Shown here in pieces: positions 19,349 through 23,608 of a stretch of DNA of 23,608 nt; the stretch's first letter is position 1, and every line of letters starts with the position of its first letter. The DNA comes from Ophiothrix spiculata (lineage: Eukaryota; Echinodermata; Ophiuroidea; Amphilepidida; Ophiotrichidae). The notes under the pieces were generated by a model. It worked only from the letters and a program-made list of their open reading frames with translations. It searched no databases and was not told where the DNA came from. Both the position numbers and the translations under genes were made by a program. The stretch lies in NCBI GenBank assembly GCA_000969725.1, contig JXSR01S067569.1; one strand, given 5' to 3'.

Positions 19349-19530
19349 CCCACAGCTCGTCGTCATGTCCTGTTGACGCCAGAACTAATCTATTCCAACA
19401 AATGAAACCATTATGTGTACGTAATACGAAACGCTTAAGCGCTTATGATAGGGTCTCATGTTTCTCTGCTGTCTATATATTGATACTTTTTGAGCAGTAC
19501 AGAAACATACTTAAAGTAACAAGCCTGGAA
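19349..19530 (+). repeat. Diverged repeat R, copy 1
   Basis: Shares with 20400-20560 and 23352-23550 the ordered landmarks GTC(A/G)T..GTC, GTTGAC, AT(G/A)A.ACCATT, TAATA(C/T)GAAAC, GGGTCTCATGTTTCTCTGCTGT and TATTGATACT. The copies are clearly older than units A and B. Confidence 0.6.
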
Positions 19531-20399
19531 TATTTGTATATAGTGTATTCAGCAAAAGTGTGTTAAAACATATCATTACTAGAAAAAAACCACTATTAAC
19601 TCAACATTGTTCTGTAACCAAAATCACAGCTCAAACGTTTGCCACCATGAGTCTATACGTAATATCAACAGAGCAATACACGTGTACGTACATGTTGCAA
19701 CAAAAAATGCACTATAGTCTTGTAAAATGTTATAAAGCTATTAGTGAACAATTCTATCAAGCTATTTTTATAAATATGAATAAACAATTTGCAGAACTTT
19801 GAATATTATATGCCTAAGATATACATTGAGACGGTCGAAATAACACCAAATAATAACTTTAATTTTAAAATTACATCTTGCAGAGAAAAGGTTCTGAAAT
19901 GTATCACATTAATTCTTTTAACATAAGTCACAAAGCAACGGTAATTGTTGCTTCCAGCTTTATGGTTAAATGGACATGTTTCATATTAGAATAATGAGCA
20001 CAAGGTACACATTTTATTTCTGCTCATGATTTCAGATAGAATATAAAATTAAATTTACGAACATGAATTAGATATACTCGTACATGTACTTTATATTTTC
20101 GGTACGATGTGTTTGGATGAAACCAACCCGTGTCTTGGGTTTTTTGTACATTCTCTGTCACTTTTTTTGCAAATAAAAGAATGATTAAATAAGAAATATA
20201 TTTAGACACTCTTTCATTAAAGAATACAAACAAAAACGTTTATAGTGGAGATCATGTTATTTAATATGTTTATTGACCATTTATATCAATCATTATTTTC
20301 AAGTAGTACCGGTAAATAAACTAGGCTGTTACTAAACCTGTTAGATACACTCTTCTTGATAATTACTACCTAATATACATCAAATTCATACGCTCCGTA
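19531..20399. other. Non-coding stretch, no gene seen
   Basis: AT-rich. The 80-codon frame at 19560-19802 and the minus-strand 69-codon frame at 20024-20233 have no recognisable motif. No repeat copy was noticed. Confidence 0.45.
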
Positions 20400-20560
20400 T
20401 TTCTCTTTAGGTTTCTAAAAACTTGTCATCGTGTCTGGTTGACACCCAAACAAATATATTTTGACATATGATACCATTTTGAGTTTGTAATATGGAACCT
20501 TTTAGAGCGCATGATTGGATCTTATGTTTCTCTGCCATAAACGTTGGTATTATTCGAGAA
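20400..20560 (+). repeat. Diverged repeat R, copy 2
   Basis: Begins TTTCTCTTTAGGTTTCTAAAAAC and matches copies 1 and 3 through TTGTCATCGTGTCTGGTTGAC, GTAATATGGAACCTTTTA and GATCTTATGTTTCTCTGC. Confidence 0.6.
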
Positions 20561-21179
20561 TAAAACACACACTAAAAACGAAGAACATTTCAGATTTTTT
20601 GCACAAACAAACATTTATTTTGTTTATGTGAACAGTAAGTTATTCCTTAAGAGTTGAGTTTACCTTATTATTGAAGAAAGATAAACAGATATAACTGGTC
20701 ATAAAACAAAAATAATTAAAAAAAAAATGTCGAAGCTCAGTTATTTTATGTAATTATTTGATCTTAGTCAATGTTTGATCCATCTTTTATATTTGTTTCA
20801 TATTCATCACCCATAAGGCTTCTTTTTTAAGTAATTACTTTCCAGTTCGTATTATACGGTTCTTTCAAACATGCAATAATTATTATAAAACACCTCCAGT
20901 GTTGATTCTCTTTCTAATGAAAATGTATATACTTTCAAATCTTAATTCTTTAATTCCCTATCTCTTTCAATTAAATTGCCATTGCAGAGGTTATTTGATA
21001 TTAAGATTAATAGTTGTCTGTAGATTACAAAATGTTCTGTCTTTCCTATTGAGTATTACTTTTGCCTTTGTACTGCTCTGTCTGTTGTAGTCTTTATTCC
21101 CTGATTTGGATTTGAATTTCAGATTTGTATTAATTTTCCCCCGCTCTATAACAGGCACATTTGTAATTTTTTCTATAGG
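20561..21179. other. Non-coding stretch, no gene seen
   Basis: AT-rich and pyrimidine-rich on the plus strand around 20880-21120. The 63-codon frame at 20899-21090 is hydrophobic because of T-rich codons and is probably a composition artefact. Confidence 0.4.
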
Positions 21180-21600
21180 AGTAGGAACGGAAACCAGTGT
21201 CTGTCGTCGATATTTATGTACAACATTTCATCTCCAAACATACTCATATGGAAAAACCTCGCATAGAAGATTACTTGTCTAATACCTAAGATTCAAACAT
21301 TTTACAAAAAATTTCGTTTAGGATATTGTTACAAATTCTAAATTGCATGTTGAGTGCGTGTTGTCTCCTTATTCAGGCAAAGACCTTTCTTTTTAAAATA
21401 TAACGTATTTGTTTTGTTATCTTAAATCTAAGGAGTAGCCTTTGTATAATCCAGTTAAAACTGATCCGATATGTAAATTAAAGAACACTTGATATCAATA
21501 ATGTATGCAATATGATTTACATTTTAGCTTTAATAGAAATGAATTATGATAAGTAAAAAGAAAATTGAATTTTACTCAAATAACAATATCAACATCTTTC
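21180..21600 (+). repeat. Diverged repeat S, copy 1
   Basis: Aligns in order with 21895-22425. Shared landmarks are ATATTTATGT, CAAACATAC, AAATTGCATGTT(A/G)AG(A/T)GCGTG, GTCTCCT, ATCTGTTTTGTT-like runs, GTTTGTATAA, CAGTTAAAAC, CCGAT and CTCAAATAACA..ATCAACATC. Confidence 0.6.
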
Positions 21601-21637
21601 TCTAAAAGACTTAGATCAACAAGTAATCGAGCATTAA

Positions 21638-21783
21638 TCAGACTAGCGGACCTTTTTCATTTTCGGACTAGCGAACCTTATTTCATTTTCGGACTAGCGA
21701 ACCTTATTTCATTTTCGGACTAGCAAACCTTATTTCTCGAACTAGCTAACCTTCGGACTAGCGAACCTTTGGACTAGCGGGCT
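21638..21783 (+). repeat. Minisatellite of GGACTAGCGAACC units
   Basis: Seven copies of (G)GACTAGCGAACCT start at about 21641, 21664, 21690, 21716, 21738, 21754 and 21770. The three inner spacings are 26, 26 and 22 bp, with a TTATTTCATTTTC filler. The last two shrink to 16 bp as the filler is lost. Each unit carries the palindrome CTAG. The array sits exactly between repeat S copies 1 and 2. Confidence 0.85.
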
Positions 21784-21894
21784 GTTGCCTACAAGATTAA
21801 AAAGTAGCTATGAAACGCATAATCAAAACACGTTCATTTTTATTACCAAGAGAAATTAATAAAAGGGATTGATAAATACTGTATACAAACGGAA

Positions 21895-22425
21895 GCGATG
21901 ACCTATATTTATGTGAAAAACACACGTCCGTAGACTAAAATTCCTCTGCAAACATACACCGTCACGGTAGAATCTAATTGAGAAAATGTTTAGTGTTATG
22001 AAAATCGCTCAATTTCAAGCATTTCACAAAGGAGTTCTTATATTGAAGGATGTTGCCATAAAATATAAATTGCATGTTAAGAGCGTGCTTTTTCAGCTAA
22101 GGATGCATTTATTTCATTGAAAACTGTCTCCTAACTCAGCCAACGACCTTTTAGTGTAGCGTGCAGTATAGTGTATCTGTTTTGTTTGTAGTCAGGTGTC
22201 TTAAAAATCAGAGACATAGCTTTGCTTAGAAGGTGTTTGTATAACTTAGTTAAAACTTCAAGTTATCCGATTCATAAATTTAAAACCACTTAATGTCAAA
22301 ACCGAATATGATTTGTTGTAAAAGGAATGAATCATAAAAAGAAACACATAAAGCAAGATAAATCAGGCTCAATCTAAAGTGCGCCTCAAATAACATCAAC
22401 ATCCTTAGCTTTTATCCCAAGTATT
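21895..22425 (+). repeat. Diverged repeat S, copy 2
   Basis: Middle copy of the S family. It shares GAAGGATGTTGCCATAAAAT, AACTGTCTCCT and GTTTGTATAA with copy 3, and the blocks listed under copy 1. It is somewhat longer than copy 1 because of extra sequence around 22090-22130. Confidence 0.6.
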
Positions 22426-22429
22426 TGAC

Positions 22430-22690
22430 CACTATATTTCTAAAATGTTCACTGGCATTATTCCCCAGGCACAATATTCTAATTTCTTTACAAAACAGTT
22501 ATTTAAGTGAAGAATGCTGCCATAAGTTGAAATTGAAGGTGAAGAGCTAGCTGTATCAAAAATGGTCACAACAAATACATAAATTTTATATAAAACCGTC
22601 TCCTTTGTCATAAAATACCATATCTAGTCAATGCTACAAGCAAAATAATTAGCTTTGACCACCGTGTGTTTGTATGGATTAAACCCTTTG
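22430..22690 (+). repeat. Diverged repeat S, copy 3 (partial)
   Basis: Follows copy 2 directly. Matches include GAAGAATGCTGCCATAAG, TGAAGAGCTAG, AAAACCGTCTCCT and GTGTTTGTATGGATTAAA. It is shorter and more diverged than the other two. Confidence 0.5.
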
Positions 22691-23351
22691 AACACCAATT
22701 ACAATTCATGTTTTGTGTGTATATATCTATACAGATATAGTTATAATATAAAGTAATGTAGCATAATATATTTTTTCGGGCGGAAGTTTACTATCACAAA
22801 ATCTTATAAGAAATATAAATAAAGACATTTATATTAAGATTTCGAACACAAAAATGTTCTATTGCAATAGAAATATATATGTGTGCATTGATGCAAAACC
22901 TAACATGTTATAATATCTAATTTAACATCTATTTAGAAAAATTACAAAGACATATATAAAATAAACTCGATTAAAATCAATATTAGCAGTTAAAAGCAGT
23001 CGATGTTGCACATTTCTCATCTGTCAAGTGACAAGTATTTCGTATTTCCACTGACAAGCACCCTCTTTTAAAATCTAAAGGTGAGATTCCTTTTATCCGT
23101 TTGCGGATATTTTGAGATGTCAAACTAAAACAATGCGAGACATAGCACGAGTTACTCTTTTAATTGCCACTGATTATGTCAACAAATACCCATAATAAGG
23201 TTAATATTCTATTCTTAAACAGTTTGATTTATTAAGTTTGGTTATTGAGGATATGGTATGCAATTTGTGTAGAAAAATTTCATTAAAACTGTAACACCTA
23301 TGTGATGTTGTCGTTAGAGTGAAAAAAAGAATAATACATACAATCTTTAGA
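22691..23351. other. Non-coding stretch, no gene seen
   Basis: Very AT-rich, with TATATCTATACAGATATA near 22720 as the only notable small palindrome. No frame or repeat was recognised. Confidence 0.45.
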
Positions 23352-23550
23352 TTCACATTCTCTTTAGATTTCAAAAATTTATCATTGTGTCTAACCTATC
23401 GATTTTGACAAATCACTTCTGCTATATATGTAATATGAAACCTTATAAACTTATGACAGAATCTCATGTTTCTGTGCTGTATACATATTGATGCTATTTG
23501 GCTACTATGATATACATGAATTCAGAACTTAAAGAAAGTAATTGTCTGGA
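23352..23550 (+). repeat. Diverged repeat R, copy 3
   Basis: Begins TTCTCTTTAGATTTCAAAAATT and follows copies 1 and 2 through TCATTGTGTCTAACC, GTAATATGAAACCTTATA, GAATCTCATGTTTCTGTGCTGT and CATATTGATGCT. It closes with AACTTAAAGAAAGTAA, matching ACTTAAAGTAACAAG of copy 1. Confidence 0.6.
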
Positions 23551-23608
23551 GTACTTCCTTACTGTAGAGAAGATCACTTGAAAGCGAGATTAACAATATA
23601 GCTGGACA

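Noticed and set aside
21638..21783. Array of short repeats read as a CRISPR
   Set aside because: Spacers are not unique, being the same T-rich filler. The period shrinks irregularly, no cas genes are present and the context is eukaryotic.

Overview
The window looks like a non-coding stretch of a eukaryotic, most likely marine invertebrate, nuclear genome. It is strongly AT-rich and has no open reading frame above about 100 codons. No frame reads as a recognisable host protein, and I see no operon-like gene packing, ribosome binding sites, rRNA or credible tRNA. The one protein-level match I recognise is the C-terminal tail of a non-LTR retrotransposon (L2/CR1-like) near 6.65-6.89 kb. It is followed by the 3' tail typical of such elements in molluscs and other invertebrates. 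The taxon (mollusc-like) is a guess from repeat style. The window could be intergenic or lie inside a large intron.

Layout. 0-1.8 kb: two copies of a repeat of about 350 bp, 1428 bp apart. 2.8-4.2 kb: two adjacent elements flanked by TTAA. The first is a piggyBac-style MITE (2826-3374). The second is a long, nearly uninterrupted foldback palindrome (3446-4156). 4.3-5.3 kb: small hairpins, including a CpG-rich one. 6.4-6.9 kb: an imperfect hairpin abutting the LINE tail. 7.8-8.35 kb: a MITE-like element with seven GTCGAC sites clustered near its ends. 8.48-9.12 kb: a second piggyBac-style TTAA MITE with G/C-tract ends, related internally to the first but in the opposite orientation. 9.2-19.2 kb: a head-to-tail segmental duplication. 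Unit A (about 10185-15005) and unit B (about 15017-19233) are colinear apart from indels. They carry matching short tandem repeats, palindromes and a PIF/Harbinger-like MITE at the right end. Each unit begins with two copies of an older repeat of about 550 bp. 19.3-23.6 kb: two further diverged repeat families (three copies each) and a short-period array of GGACTAGCGAACC-type units.

Nothing here acts together as a pathway. The region appears to have grown by repeated tandem duplication and by insertion of non-autonomous DNA transposons. I found no convincing new gene system. The most interesting signals are the foldback element, the pair of related TTAA MITEs, the GTCGAC-rich element, the unevenly diverged tandem duplication and the 21.6 kb minisatellite.
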